Assembly (NCBI RefSeq): GCF_002807015.1
Contig: NZ_NIPO01000001.1
Location: forward strand, 466,352 to 530,351
Length of the DNA stretch: 64,000 bases
Reading direction: 5' to 3'
From: Avrilella dinanensis
GTDB taxonomy: Bacteria; Bacteroidota; Bacteroidia; Flavobacteriales; Flavobacteriaceae
A program made the position numbers and the translations under genes. Of the stretch, positions 50,770-59,233 are shown one piece after another. How positions within the stretch are numbered: position 1 is the stretch's first letter; every line of letters begins with the position of its first letter. Below the pieces are notes generated by a model, which saw only the letters and a program-made list of their open reading frames with translations, did no database searches and was not told the DNA's origin.

Positions 50770-52143
50770 TTATGTGTTTTGAATTAATCTGTTAGACATA
50801 TATTGGAATCGGTAATAGAGTGCAATGGCAGCGACAGTTAACCCAGCTAATAATCCTAACCAGATACCTATTGCTCCCAAATCAGTATATAAACCTAAAT
50901 AAATACAAATGCTGTAACCAACCAGCCAATAAGAAACGAAAGTCAAAATCATCGGTATGGTTACGTCCCGTAAGCCTCTTAGTGAGCCTAAAATCGTTAC
51001 CTGAATACCATCAGAAATCTGGAAAAGTCCTGCAATAATAATGAGTTTTCCTGCAATATGTATCACTTCGGCACTCAAATCGCCCTGCAATTCGTGGTCG
51101 GCATTAATGAATAATAGCGGTATCTGCTTATGGAAAATAAAAAACAATATAGCAAAAAATGCATTCAAGATAACAGACATCAGCATGATTGACCCGGCGA
51201 CAATTTTCATCTTCTTATAATCTTTCAACCCGACTTGATTACCAACTCTAATCATAGCTGCCACGCTGAGCCCCGACACGAACATAAACACCAGCGATGC
51301 CATGGACAAGGCAATTTGATTGGCTGCCTGTGCTGCCGTGCCAATCATTCCGGTAAGCCACACCGCCCCTGTAAACAAACCTACTTCAAAAAGTGATTGC
51401 ATTCCGGAAGGTACACCGATTTTAAATATATCTTTACATTTTTCCCATGAAAAATCTTTCAGCGTCAAACGATTGATGAACGGCGATAAAGCAACATTGC
51501 TTTTCAACGCAAAATACAAATAAATCAACATGATTATCCGTGAGAGAAGCGTGCCGTATGCCACGCCCATATACCCCATTTCGGGGAAAAACCACACACC
51601 ATAAATCAGGCAGTAATTAAAAATCACATTAAAAATATTCGCAATTAATGTGGCATACATCGAATAGCGGGTAAAGGATTTACCGTCTGAAAATTGTTTA
51701 AGTCCCTGAAAAGCAATTGCCGGAACCAAAGAAAACCCGACAATATCAAGAAAAGGTTTTGCCATACGGGTCACTTCTTCAGGTTGTTCCATAACGTTTA
51801 TCAATGGTTTAAGCGAGAATAATACACTGAACAGAATTATTCCTAAAAATGCACACATTATCAGACCATTCAAGAAAATACGCTGTCCTTCCTTGTCGTT
51901 TCGTTCGGCATCGGTGGTGGCAATCAATGGCGTTATCGCAGTCGAAAAACCTACTCCTGTTGCCAGTGCAATAAACACAAAACTATTCGCCAACGATGCT
52001 GCAGCCAGCTCAGTCGCCCCTATCCTGCCCACCATGATATTATCGATTACACCAACGAGCGTATGCCCCAACATCGCAACGATGATAGGATAAGCCAATC
52101 TGATGTTATAGCTGAATTCCCGAAAATATACCGACAGATTCAT
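50770..52143 (-). CDS. MATE-family multidrug efflux transporter
   Basis: From the ATG at 52143 this is a 457-residue MATE transporter with 12 helices that exports cationic compounds using a sodium or proton gradient. The start at 52164 would lie inside the promoter box, so it is rejected. Features are VAMLGHTLVGVIDNIMVGRI near residues 21-40, FSTAITPLIATTDAERND, and PSGMQSLFEVGLFTGAVWLT in the second half. It shares a transcript with the small protein gene after it. Substrate unknown. Confidence 0.93.
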   Translation of the reverse strand: MNLSVYFREFSYNIRLAYPIIVAMLGHTLVGVIDNIMVGRIGATELAAASLANSFVFIALATGVGFSTAITPLIATTDAERNDKEGQRIFLNGLIMCAFLGIILFSVLFSLKPLINVMEQPEEVTRMAKPFLDIVGFSLVPAIAFQGLKQFSDGKSFTRYSMYATLIANIFNVIFNYCLIYGVWFFPEMGYMGVAYGTLLSRIIMLIYLYFALKSNVALSPFINRLTLKDFSWEKCKDIFKIGVPSGMQSLFEVGLFTGAVWLTGMIGTAAQAANQIALSMASLVFMFVSGLSVAAMIRVGNQVGLKDYKKMKIVAGSIMLMSVILNAFFAILFFIFHKQIPLLFINADHELQGDLSAEVIHIAGKLIIIAGLFQISDGIQVTILGSLRGLRDVTIPMILTFVSYWLVGYSICIYLGLYTDLGAIGIWLGLLAGLTVAAIALYYRFQYMSNRLIQNT

Positions 52144-52161
52144 GAGGTAAAAAATTTTCGG

Positions 52162-52169
52162 CAAAGATA
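52162..52169 (-). promoter_or_regulatory. Bacteroidota -7 box TATCTTTG (MATE)
   Basis: TAnnTTTG on the minus strand, 18 bases before the MATE ATG at 52143. Confidence 0.6.
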
Positions 52170-52200
52170 CATCAGATTATCTCAGCTAAAAACATTTTTA

Positions 52201-52208
52201 TACCTTTG
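52201..52208 (+). promoter_or_regulatory. Bacteroidota -7 box TACCTTTG
   Basis: TAnnTTTG ending 41 bases before the ATG at 52250, divergent from the MATE promoter. Confidence 0.5.
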
Positions 52209-52249
52209 GCATATAAATTGAAGTTATTTATGAAAAAACTAAAGTAAAT

Positions 52250-52732
52250 ATGAAAAAAGTATTGTTATCCATATTGGTTTCGTTGTTCGTAACAGCTTCA
52301 TTTGCTCAAACAAAATCATCAGATTATCCGAGGGGTTTCCGGTTAGGACTCGGGCTGAGCGGTGGGTTTGACACCAACTCTGATTATAACTTCGGGTTGG
52401 GTGGCGACATTCGTCTGCAATATGACCTTTCGAGAAAAACTTCATTAACGTTCACTTCCGGTTACTCTCATCTGTTTGCAGATGAAAAAGATGCTGGGTT
52501 TGTTCCTGTAAAAGCCGGTTTCAAGGCTTTCGTAAGCCAAAACATCTATTTGATGGCAGAGGCTGGCGGGGCGGTCGGCACATCTAATTTTGACACGAGT
52601 GCTTTGTTGTCACCGTCTATTGGTTTCGCCAACCGGTACATCGACGTGAGCATACGCTATGAAAACTATTTGAATAATGATTTAGACCAATTAGGACTGA
52701 GAGTTGCCTATGGGTTTAGCCTAAAAAAATAA
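52250..52732 (+). CDS. Small outer-membrane beta-barrel protein
   Basis: The 160-residue protein has a signal peptide MKKVLLSILVSLFVTASFAQ and a body of alternating strands (FRLGLGLSGGFDTNSDYNFG, GDIRLQYDLSRKTSLTFTSG, PVKAGFKAFVSQNIYLMAEA), ending with YGFSLKK. This is an OmpW/PorT-like small barrel by pattern, likely eight strands. Function unknown. It precedes the META-domain lipoprotein gene by 24 bases and may be cotranscribed with it. Confidence 0.75.
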   Translation: MKKVLLSILVSLFVTASFAQTKSSDYPRGFRLGLGLSGGFDTNSDYNFGLGGDIRLQYDLSRKTSLTFTSGYSHLFADEKDAGFVPVKAGFKAFVSQNIYLMAEAGGAVGTSNFDTSALLSPSIGFANRYIDVSIRYENYLNNDLDQLGLRVAYGFSLKK

Positions 52733-52756
52733 TTAATCACAAAAACTACTCACACC

Positions 52757-53194
52757 ATGACTAAAAAAATTTTGACAATAGCATTCATCGGCTTAATGAG
52801 CGTAGGATTTACCTCATGCAAATGCTTAAACGGAAAAAACAAAAACGAAACTACGATGATTAAAGATTTTTCACTGGAAGGTTCAGAATGGAAGCTGGAA
52901 TCTGTCGGGGACAGAAAGTTCGTGAAACCTGAACAAATGCAAAGTGAACACATCGCTTTGAAATTCAATGACGGCTATGCCGGTACTTCCGACGGCTGCA
53001 ACGGAATGTCGGGCGAATACACCCAAACCGGCAACCAATTGGAGTTTGGTTTATTCCGGGCAACGAGAATGTACTGCGAATGGGAATTATTCAGCGTTCC
53101 TTTCAGTACGGTAAAAAGTTTCCGCACAGACGGCAAACAAATAGAACTATTAAATGAAAACCAGCAAGTTGTTGCCACTTACAGTAAATTGTAA
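52757..53194 (+). CDS. META domain lipoprotein
   Basis: A 145-residue lipoprotein (signal MTKKILTIAFIGLMSVGFTS, lipidated Cys21 followed by KC) with a META domain like HslJ: SLEGSEWKLESVGDR, ALKFNDGYAGTSDGCNGMSG, and FRATRMYCEWELFS. META-domain proteins relate to heat-shock and secretion in other bacteria and their biochemical role is unclear. Ends in a clear terminator. Confidence 0.88.
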   Translation: MTKKILTIAFIGLMSVGFTSCKCLNGKNKNETTMIKDFSLEGSEWKLESVGDRKFVKPEQMQSEHIALKFNDGYAGTSDGCNGMSGEYTQTGNQLEFGLFRATRMYCEWELFSVPFSTVKSFRTDGKQIELLNENQQVVATYSKL

Positions 53195-53213
53195 CGATAT
53201 ACACAACATTACC

Positions 53214-53247
53214 AAACCTGTCAGTTTTGAAAAATTGACAGGTTTTT
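53214..53247 (+). terminator. Terminator after the META lipoprotein gene
   Basis: AAACCTGTCA (53214-53223) pairs with TGACAGGTTT (53236-53245) followed by T-rich sequence; 12-base loop. Confidence 0.8.
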
Positions 53248-53282
53248 ATTTCCCTATATTTTGAAATCATCAGAAAACCTAT

Positions 53283-53290
53283 TATTTTTG
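53283..53290 (+). promoter_or_regulatory. Bacteroidota -7 box TATTTTTG (M48 lipoprotein)
   Basis: TAnnTTTG ending 14 bases before the ATG at 53305. Confidence 0.55.
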
Positions 53291-53304
53291 AAATAAAAAT
53301 AAAG

Positions 53305-54114
53305 ATGAAAATTAAAACCATTTTATTAGCATCAGCCGGATTATTATTGGTTGCCTGTGCTACCAATCCGCTAACCGGAAAAAAACAATTTAGCGTAATA
53401 GACGAGGATAGTTACCTCATTCCGATGGCTTACACCCAATACACTGATTTTCTTAAAGAAAGTAAAGTGGTAACCGGGACAGCCCAAGCCCAAATGGTGG
53501 ACAGAGTAGGAAGCAAGATTAAAAATGCTGCCATCAAATGGATGCGTTCCAAGGGTATGGAAGACCGGTTAAAAAATTACAAATGGGATTATAATTTAAT
53601 ACAAAATGACCAAGCAAACGCATGGTGTATGCCAGGCGGACAAATTGCAGTTTTTACTGGAATTATGCCCATTACCAAAAATGAAACAGGCTTGGCAACT
53701 GTGATGGGACACGAAGTAGCACATGCCTTGCTAAGCCATGGAAAACATCGCGTGCAAGGTGCAATGGCACAATCTGCAGGTGGTGTACTTGTTGGAATGG
53801 CCACTTCTGAAAGTTCCGCATTGACACAACAAGGTATCGCCTTGGCTTACGGGCTAACGTCTAATATGGGAATGTTAGCTTACGGTCGTTCACATGAGTC
53901 AGAAGCCGATCGTTTGGGATTAATCCTTATGGCAGTTGCCGGATACGACCCGGGAGATGCAATTGATTTCTGGCAAAGAATGAGTAGCCAGACAGGCGGT
54001 AGCGGAACACCGGAATTTTTGAGCACACACCCGAGCCACAATACGCGTATAAACAATATCAAAAAATTTATTCCGGAAGCAAAAAGTGAAGCAAAAAAAC
54101 TCGGAATAAGATAG
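53305..54114 (+). CDS. M48-family zinc metalloprotease lipoprotein
   Basis: The 269-residue protein has a lipoprotein signal ending VAC at Cys18, then the M48 (Oma1/BepA/LoiP-like) family start NPLTGKKQFSVIDEDSY. Zinc site: His136-Glu137-x2-His140 in MGHEVAHALL, third ligand Glu198 or Glu200 in SHESEADRLGL. It is an outer-membrane or periplasm-facing protease probably acting in envelope quality control. The residue right after the lipid anchor is ATNP, non-acidic, so it is likely kept on the inner side. Single gene; 26 bases after its stop is a MITE-end fragment. Confidence 0.93.
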   Translation: MKIKTILLASAGLLLVACATNPLTGKKQFSVIDEDSYLIPMAYTQYTDFLKESKVVTGTAQAQMVDRVGSKIKNAAIKWMRSKGMEDRLKNYKWDYNLIQNDQANAWCMPGGQIAVFTGIMPITKNETGLATVMGHEVAHALLSHGKHRVQGAMAQSAGGVLVGMATSESSALTQQGIALAYGLTSNMGMLAYGRSHESEADRLGLILMAVAGYDPGDAIDFWQRMSSQTGGSGTPEFLSTHPSHNTRINNIKKFIPEAKSEAKKLGIR

Positions 54115-54140
54115 TAAAAAGTCATAAAGTATGAATAAGT

Positions 54141-54154
54141 TAAGAGCCTGTTTA
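54141..54154. repeat. MITE-end fragment TAAGAGCCTGTTTA
   Basis: Fourteen bases identical to the left end of the element at 4712-4877, 26 bases after the M48 gene stop. The following sequence does not match. Confidence 0.6.
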
Positions 54155-54188
54155 CCTTTATGACTTTAGACTTTACGATCTATACAAT

Positions 54189-55496
54189 ATGAAAAATTTC
54201 CAAAAAGGAGACACCAAAGTGCTCAACGGCTGGGCTTTTTACGATTGGGCAAATTCAGTGTATGCCTTGGTCATTTCTTCATCTATTTTTCCACTTTTTT
54301 ATGGTGCATTATTTCGCTTAAAAGACACAGATAGCTACTTGATGTTTGGCATAGACGTGCCGAGCGAATCCATTATTAGTTATATTACCGCTCTCAGTTT
54401 TGCCGTAGTTGCTTTATTATCGCCTATACTTTCGGGCGTAGCAGATTATTTGGGAAATAAAAAGTTTTTCCTGAAACTGTTCTGTTATATCGGAGCGGTT
54501 TCCTGTATGCTTTTGTATTTCTTTAGTTTAGAAAATATTTGGTTGGGATTGCTGTTTTATTCATTGGCATTAATCGGTTTTTGGGGAAGTCTGGTTTTTT
54601 ACAATTCTTATTTGCCGGACATTGCTTTGGCAGAACAACAAGACAGAATCAGTGCCAAAGGTTATGCTTTAGGCTATATCGGTAGTGTTATCTTGCTTAT
54701 TATCAATCTGGTTATGATACTTCAACATGAATGGTTTGGCTTTGATAACGAGCTGACAGCCATGCGATATAGCTTTGTTATGGTCGGTTTATGGTGGATT
54801 GGTTTCAGCCAGATTTCTTATCGACGGCTACCTGACTTCAGAAACAGCAATAAACTCAAAGGTAGCGTCTTCTTACTTGGATTGAAAGAAATCTCACGGG
54901 TAATGAAAAAAGTAGCCAAACAGCCGATTATCAAATCTTATCTGACAGCTTTCTTCGTGTATAGTATGGCGGTGCAAACCGTGATGATTATCGCAGCATA
55001 TTTCGGCGAAAAAGAAGTTGCCTGGGGTTCAGATCCAGAAAGAGTTATAGGATTAATTGTCAGCATATTACTTATACAAATTATTGCTGTTGCCGGAGCG
55101 TTACTCACATCAAGAGTTTCGCAAAAAATCGGTAATATGCCCACGTTGATTATCATCAATATTCTTTGGGTAGGAATATGTATTGACGCATATTTTGTCG
55201 TTACGCCCACCGATTTTTATATTGCTGCCGGATTGGTCGGGTTGGTAATGGGAGGTATTCAATCACTATCCCGCTCGACCTACTCAAAACTCCTCCCCGA
55301 GACTGGCGATACAACTTCTTATTTCAGCTTTTATGATGTTACGGAAAAAATAGGTATCATCATCGGTATGAGTATTTACGGATTAATTACACAAATTACT
55401 GGCAAAGTGCAGAATGCCATATTATTTTTAGTACTGTTTTTTATCGTTGGTGTTATTTTACTATACAGAACCCAATCTAAAATAAAAAAATCATAA
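54189..55496 (+). CDS. MFS transporter, UMF1/Atg22-like
   Basis: The 435-residue permease has 12 helices and the UMF1 hallmark WAFYDWANSVYALVISSSIF at residues 11-30. Later segments are GVADYLGNKKFFLKLFCYIG and GLVMGGIQSLSRSTYSKLLP. Bacterial members of this group are of unknown substrate; the fungal relative Atg22 exports amino acids from vacuoles. Single gene between repeat-bearing and promoter-bearing gaps. Confidence 0.93.
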   Translation: MKNFQKGDTKVLNGWAFYDWANSVYALVISSSIFPLFYGALFRLKDTDSYLMFGIDVPSESIISYITALSFAVVALLSPILSGVADYLGNKKFFLKLFCYIGAVSCMLLYFFSLENIWLGLLFYSLALIGFWGSLVFYNSYLPDIALAEQQDRISAKGYALGYIGSVILLIINLVMILQHEWFGFDNELTAMRYSFVMVGLWWIGFSQISYRRLPDFRNSNKLKGSVFLLGLKEISRVMKKVAKQPIIKSYLTAFFVYSMAVQTVMIIAAYFGEKEVAWGSDPERVIGLIVSILLIQIIAVAGALLTSRVSQKIGNMPTLIIINILWVGICIDAYFVVTPTDFYIAAGLVGLVMGGIQSLSRSTYSKLLPETGDTTSYFSFYDVTEKIGIIIGMSIYGLITQITGKVQNAILFLVLFFIVGVILLYRTQSKIKKS

Positions 55497-55534
55497 ATTA
55501 TTCGAGTGATTTGGAATAATCAAAAAAATAATTT

Positions 55535-55542
55535 TATATTTG
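55535..55542 (+). promoter_or_regulatory. Bacteroidota -7 box TATATTTG
   Basis: TAnnTTTG ending 21 bases before the ATG at 55564. It overlaps the alternative ATG at 55540, which is thereby excluded. Confidence 0.6.
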
Positions 55543-55563
55543 GAAAAAATTAACACTCTTTCT

Positions 55564-56163
55564 ATGAGAAAAATTTCATATATATTAAGTTTTGTCCTGC
55601 TGTCAGCGGGGTTTGTTGCTTGTGATAATGAGCCGATTGACGAAGAAGTAAAAAATGATTACAAGCAGGGGGAGCAGATACTTCGTTTTGATTTAAATGG
55701 CGTGACGAGAGTTGCCAAAGGCAATGAAATAAGCACTTCTGTGTCTGGTAATGGCTCTCTCACTATTGACGTCAACATCAAAGATGAGCATAACGATTTC
55801 AGAAACATTAGCTTTAGAATCATTGCCAGCGGAGCGGAAAAAGGAAATTATGGTACCTATTACAGTAATTTCTCTCCCGAGGATTCAGGATATTCTTCTG
55901 CCAGATTAAACTACGCGGGAGATGAATGGGACTGGGATTATAGCACACAATATACTAATCAGGATATTCCTGATGACCAAATTTTTGAGTTAAATCGCGG
56001 TTCGATTACCATCACAGAAATCAACGAAAATGCTCGACAAATAGAAGGAAATTTCGAGTTTGAATTAGTTCCTCCTTATGGTTTAGAGTTGGAACAAGGA
56101 GTACCTTATCCAACTGCACAGCTAGTAACAAACGGTGAATTCAAATATATTACTGTTGAATAG
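55564..56163 (+). CDS. Lipoprotein with acidic export signal
   Basis: From the ATG at 55564 this is 199 residues with lipoprotein signal MRKISYILSFVLLSAGFVA, Cys20, followed by DNEPIDEEV, an acidic stretch like the surface-lipoprotein export signal. The mature part is a single beta-rich domain (GNGSLTIDVNIKDEHNDFRN, RGSITITEINENARQIEGNF) resembling DUF6252-like flavobacterial lipoproteins; I do not name a family with certainty. It is likely to be exposed on the cell surface. Ends in a clear terminator. Function unknown. Confidence 0.72.
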   Translation: MRKISYILSFVLLSAGFVACDNEPIDEEVKNDYKQGEQILRFDLNGVTRVAKGNEISTSVSGNGSLTIDVNIKDEHNDFRNISFRIIASGAEKGNYGTYYSNFSPEDSGYSSARLNYAGDEWDWDYSTQYTNQDIPDDQIFELNRGSITITEINENARQIEGNFEFELVPPYGLELEQGVPYPTAQLVTNGEFKYITVE

Positions 56164-56186
56164 TTTTTAGTTTTTTCATATTTTAT

Positions 56187-56219
56187 AAAAGAGAAGTCTT
56201 AGTTTAAGGTTTCTCTTTT
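56187..56219. terminator. Convergent terminator before prmC end
   Basis: AAAAGAGAA (56187-56195) pairs with TTCTCTTTT (56211-56219) with an inner CTT/AAG pairing and T-runs. Shared by the lipoprotein and prmC genes. Confidence 0.8.
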
Positions 56220-56229
56220 TTTGCTTTAC

Positions 56230-57072
56230 TCAGAATATTTTCATCATTCGGTCATTTCCCTGCAAATCTTTTTTCAAAATTACATTATCGAAATATTCCG
56301 AAACCAATTCAGTCATTTCATTTCCTAAATATTGGTTGATTTCAAAAAACAATACGCCGTTTTCGGTCAGACTTTCTTTGGCTAACTGCATGATTTTACG
56401 GTAAAAAATCAACGGGTCTTCGTTTTCTACAAACAATGCCAAATGCGGTTCATGTCGTAATACGTTATTTTTCATTTCCGCTTTTTCCAAATGACGAACA
56501 TAAGGCGGATTGGAAATAATGATGTCGTATTTATCCAAAGTCTTTGTTTCCAAGATATTTTGTTGAATAAAACGAATCTTTACATTTAAATTATGTGCAT
56601 TTTCTTCAGCTATAGATAGGGCTTCGGGCGAAATATCTATAGCGGAAACCTCTGCCAGAGAAAATTCTTTTTTTATCGTTATCGGAATACAGCCCGAACC
56701 TGTACCAATGTCCAAAACTGTCCATTTTTTTTGAGGTTGGCGGTTCATCGCTTCCAAAATCCATTCAACCAATTCTTCGGTTTCCCTTCTCGGAATCAAT
56801 GTCGCCGGACTAACCTTAAATTCATACCCATAAAAATGTGCTTTTCCAAAGATATATTGAACAGGAATTTCCTTTTGCAATTGCGTAACAACTTCTGTCA
56901 GATGTATCTGAATCTCCGGCAACAGTTCTTCATCTTTTTTCAGAACCATATCGGCTCGGGAATAATTCAAAACTTCGTCCATAACAACAGCCAATAAAGC
57001 TTTACGTTCTTCCTCATCGTAAAGTCCGTTTAACTGTTGCTCAAAAAAGTTTTTATAATCGTTTAGTGTCAT
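56230..57072 (-). CDS. prmC: Peptide chain release factor N5-glutamine methyltransferase
   Basis: PrmC methylates the GGQ glutamine of release factors with SAM. From the ATG at 57072 this is 280 residues (MTLNDYKNFFEQQLNGLYDE); the alternative start at 57099 is inside the promoter box. It has the N-terminal helical domain, hinge YIFGKAHFYGYEFKVSPATL with IPRRETEELVEW, SAM site LDIGTGSGCIPITI, and the catalytic NPPY in IISNPPYVR. Length is normal. Single gene. Confidence 0.96.
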   Translation of the reverse strand: MTLNDYKNFFEQQLNGLYDEEERKALLAVVMDEVLNYSRADMVLKKDEELLPEIQIHLTEVVTQLQKEIPVQYIFGKAHFYGYEFKVSPATLIPRRETEELVEWILEAMNRQPQKKWTVLDIGTGSGCIPITIKKEFSLAEVSAIDISPEALSIAEENAHNLNVKIRFIQQNILETKTLDKYDIIISNPPYVRHLEKAEMKNNVLRHEPHLALFVENEDPLIFYRKIMQLAKESLTENGVLFFEINQYLGNEMTELVSEYFDNVILKKDLQGNDRMMKIF

Positions 57073-57096
57073 TCGTAAATATTGACAAATTATCAG

Positions 57097-57104
57097 CAAA
57101 TATA
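57097..57104 (-). promoter_or_regulatory. Bacteroidota -7 box TATATTTG (prmC)
   Basis: TAnnTTTG on the minus strand, 24 bases before the prmC ATG at 57072, overlapping the alternative ATG at 57099. Confidence 0.6.
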
Positions 57105-57195
57105 CAACAATCAGAAAGCATATCGATTGGCTTGTAATGGTGCATGTTAAAAAAACCTTTATGAATATTTTATATCTGCGAACGATATTTTTACT

Positions 57196-57203
57196 TATTT
57201 TTG
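57196..57203 (+). promoter_or_regulatory. Bacteroidota -7 box TATTTTTG
   Basis: TAnnTTTG ending 34 bases before the lipoprotein ATG at 57238. Confidence 0.55.
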
Positions 57204-57237
57204 CTCTTTAATTAATCATTAATAAAAAATTAAATCT

Positions 57238-57960
57238 ATGAAAAAATTAGTTTTGATCGCTGTAATGGCAGCAGGTACTTTGGCATTTCAATCTTGTTCA
57301 AGCGATGACAATGGTGGAGGCGGAAGCAACCCAGCTGATACTATGGTTCCAACAATAATGGATCACGGAGCCGATGGTAAAGAATATTTTGTTTACGACA
57401 ATAACAATTACCTAACCAAATTTACCGATTTGGATGGTTATACTTATGATTTTACTTATAGTGGCGGACGTGTAACCAAAGCTGTGGAATCATTTGTAGG
57501 AAGTAATGATAAAGTTGAATATATCATTAGTTATCCAACTTCGACAACAGTGAAAATAGTAATAAAAGACGACTCAGATAATTCGGAAAAAATAGATAAT
57601 TTGAACATCACTTCAAATGGAGATCTAAGTAATGTAGGAGGTGCTACTGCTTCTTTTTACGAATATGAAAACGGTAATTTAGTTAATATTACTGTACAGT
57701 CAGAAGGTAGTATTGAAATTACATACAATTCTGATTTAGCTATGAATAAAAATGTAAAAACAGCTGGTTGGGTTTATACCTATTTCAATATTTTTCCATT
57801 GAGCAAAAGCCAAAATTTGATTAGCTCCCTTACAGATGGAGATGGTGAAACATTAAATTTATCTTATAGTAACTACGCTGTTGAAGGTAATTTATTCCCA
57901 AAAACTATCAATCTATCAGGTGCTGAACAAGGAACAATTTCCGTTACTTACCAGGAATAG
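57238..57960 (+). CDS. Probable surface lipoprotein with YD-like repeats
   Basis: A 240-residue lipoprotein: signal MKKLVLIAVMAAGTLAFQS, Cys20, then SSDDNGGGG, an Asp-rich segment and glycine linker as in surface-exposed flavobacterial lipoproteins. The body has FVYDNNNYLTKFTDLDGYTY and DFTYSGGRVTKAV, which recall RHS/YD-type beta turns, repeated weakly at YEYENGNLVNITVQ. Other members of the group are DUF4595-like; that is a guess. Function unknown. Its own promoter and terminator make it a single-gene unit. Confidence 0.7.
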   Translation: MKKLVLIAVMAAGTLAFQSCSSDDNGGGGSNPADTMVPTIMDHGADGKEYFVYDNNNYLTKFTDLDGYTYDFTYSGGRVTKAVESFVGSNDKVEYIISYPTSTTVKIVIKDDSDNSEKIDNLNITSNGDLSNVGGATASFYEYENGNLVNITVQSEGSIEITYNSDLAMNKNVKTAGWVYTYFNIFPLSKSQNLISSLTDGDGETLNLSYSNYAVEGNLFPKTINLSGAEQGTISVTYQE

Positions 57961-57979
57961 TAACAAGAAACTTCATAAG

Positions 57980-58012
57980 AAAACAGTACAAGTGTAATAT
58001 TTGTACTGTTTT
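57980..58012 (+). terminator. Terminator after lipoprotein gene
   Basis: AAAACAGTACAA (57980-57991) pairs perfectly with TTGTACTGTTTT (58001-58012), 9-base loop, T-run after. Confidence 0.9.
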
Positions 58013-58058
58013 TCTTTTTGTAATAGTCGGCAAAAAGTCCTATCCGGAATAATCTTAG

Positions 58059-58066
58059 TATTTTTG
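58059..58066 (+). promoter_or_regulatory. Bacteroidota -7 box TATTTTTG (ribD)
   Basis: TAnnTTTG ending 12 bases before the ribD ATG at 58079. Confidence 0.55.
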
Positions 58067-58078
58067 TAAAAAACGAAT

Positions 58079-59104
58079 ATGTCATCTGATCAATTATATA
58101 TGTATCGGGCACTTCAACTGGCAAAAATCGGTCGGGTAAATGCTATGCCCAATCCGTCGGTGGGTGCGGTCATTGTCTGCAATGATGTAATAATCGGTGA
58201 GGGATATACTTCGCCTTATGGTGGCTCGCATGCTGAGGTAAATGCGATAAATTCTGTAAAAAATCAAGAATTGCTAAAAGAAAGTACGCTGTATGTCACG
58301 CTGGAACCTTGCAGTCATTTCGGAAAAACACCGCCGTGTGCCCATCTTATCATCGAGAAAAAAATAGCAAAAGTGGTTATCGGGTGCATCGACCCTTTTG
58401 TGGAAGTTTCCGGGAAAGGCATTCAGTTGCTCAAAGAAAACGGAATTGAAGTCATTACCGGTGTTTTGGAAAAAGAATGTCAGCAATCGCACCAACGTTT
58501 TTTTACATTTCATCTGAAAAAACGTCCGTATATTGTGCTTAAATGGGCACAATCTGCCGACGGTTTTATTGCTCCGCTCACTAAAGATGAGAACAAACCG
58601 GTTTGGCTTTCCAATGCTTATTCCCGCCAATTAACGCACAAATGGCGTAGCGAAGAAATGACAATTCTGGTAGGAAAACAAACAGTTTTAGACGATAATC
58701 CAAGTTTGACAACTCGTGATTGGCAAGGAAAAAAACCTATTCGATTGTTTATCGATACACAAAATGAAATCGACGATTCGTATCAGATTTTAAATCAGGA
58801 AGCTCCAACGTATCGGTTTACGAAAATCAAGAAAACGGTAAAAGACCAGTTCATTCCGTTTGAAAATACCGTTCAGGAAATCTGTGATTTTTGCTATCAA
58901 AACAACATTCAATCGGTTATTGTTGAAGGTGGCAGGCAGACTTTACAATCATTCATTGATGCCGGAATTTGGGACGAGGCACGAGTTTTTGAAACATCTG
59001 TAATTGTAGAACAGGGAATTTTAGCCCCGGTATTAACCAATTTTCAAAAGACAAAATCAGTTTTAATTGAAAAAGATTGTTTACATTTTTACGAACATCA
59101 TTAA
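58079..59104 (+). CDS. ribD: Riboflavin biosynthesis deaminase-reductase
   Basis: RibD performs the deamination and the reduction of the riboflavin precursor. The 341-residue protein has the N-terminal zinc deaminase (His51-Ala-Glu53, then Cys78 and Cys87 in PCSHFGKTPPC) and a C-terminal reductase with PYIVLKWAQSADGFIAPL and SVIVEGGRQTLQSFID. The reductase is a little short compared with E. coli (367). Its TAA stop is the first three bases of a MITE-end repeat, so the C-terminus may have been set by the insertion. No other rib gene is nearby. Confidence 0.95.
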   Translation: MSSDQLYMYRALQLAKIGRVNAMPNPSVGAVIVCNDVIIGEGYTSPYGGSHAEVNAINSVKNQELLKESTLYVTLEPCSHFGKTPPCAHLIIEKKIAKVVIGCIDPFVEVSGKGIQLLKENGIEVITGVLEKECQQSHQRFFTFHLKKRPYIVLKWAQSADGFIAPLTKDENKPVWLSNAYSRQLTHKWRSEEMTILVGKQTVLDDNPSLTTRDWQGKKPIRLFIDTQNEIDDSYQILNQEAPTYRFTKIKKTVKDQFIPFENTVQEICDFCYQNNIQSVIVEGGRQTLQSFIDAGIWDEARVFETSVIVEQGILAPVLTNFQKTKSVLIEKDCLHFYEHH

Positions 59105-59117
59105 GAGCCTGTTTAAA
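59102..59117. repeat. MITE-end fragment overlapping the ribD stop
   Basis: TAAGAGCCTGTTTAAA is identical to the left end of the element at 4712-4877, and the next ~20 bases (TTTATATCATAATCTTTG) are similar to the element's interior. TAA is the ribD stop codon. Confidence 0.7.
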
Positions 59118-59203
59118 TTTATATCATAATCTTTGAAAAACAGAAAACATTGACTAATTTGAAATTTTTTATTTGAAGTTTGAAATTTTGGACGTAAAAT
59201 CCC

Positions 59204-59227
59204 AACCTTAAACAAAAAAACTTTAAA
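59204..59227. repeat. Copy of the 24-base A/T-rich repeat
   Basis: Identical over 24 bases to 11274-11297, including AACCTTAAAC and the seven-A run. It lies just upstream of the YigZ-family gene. Confidence 0.6.
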
Positions 59228-59233
59228 AGTTAA

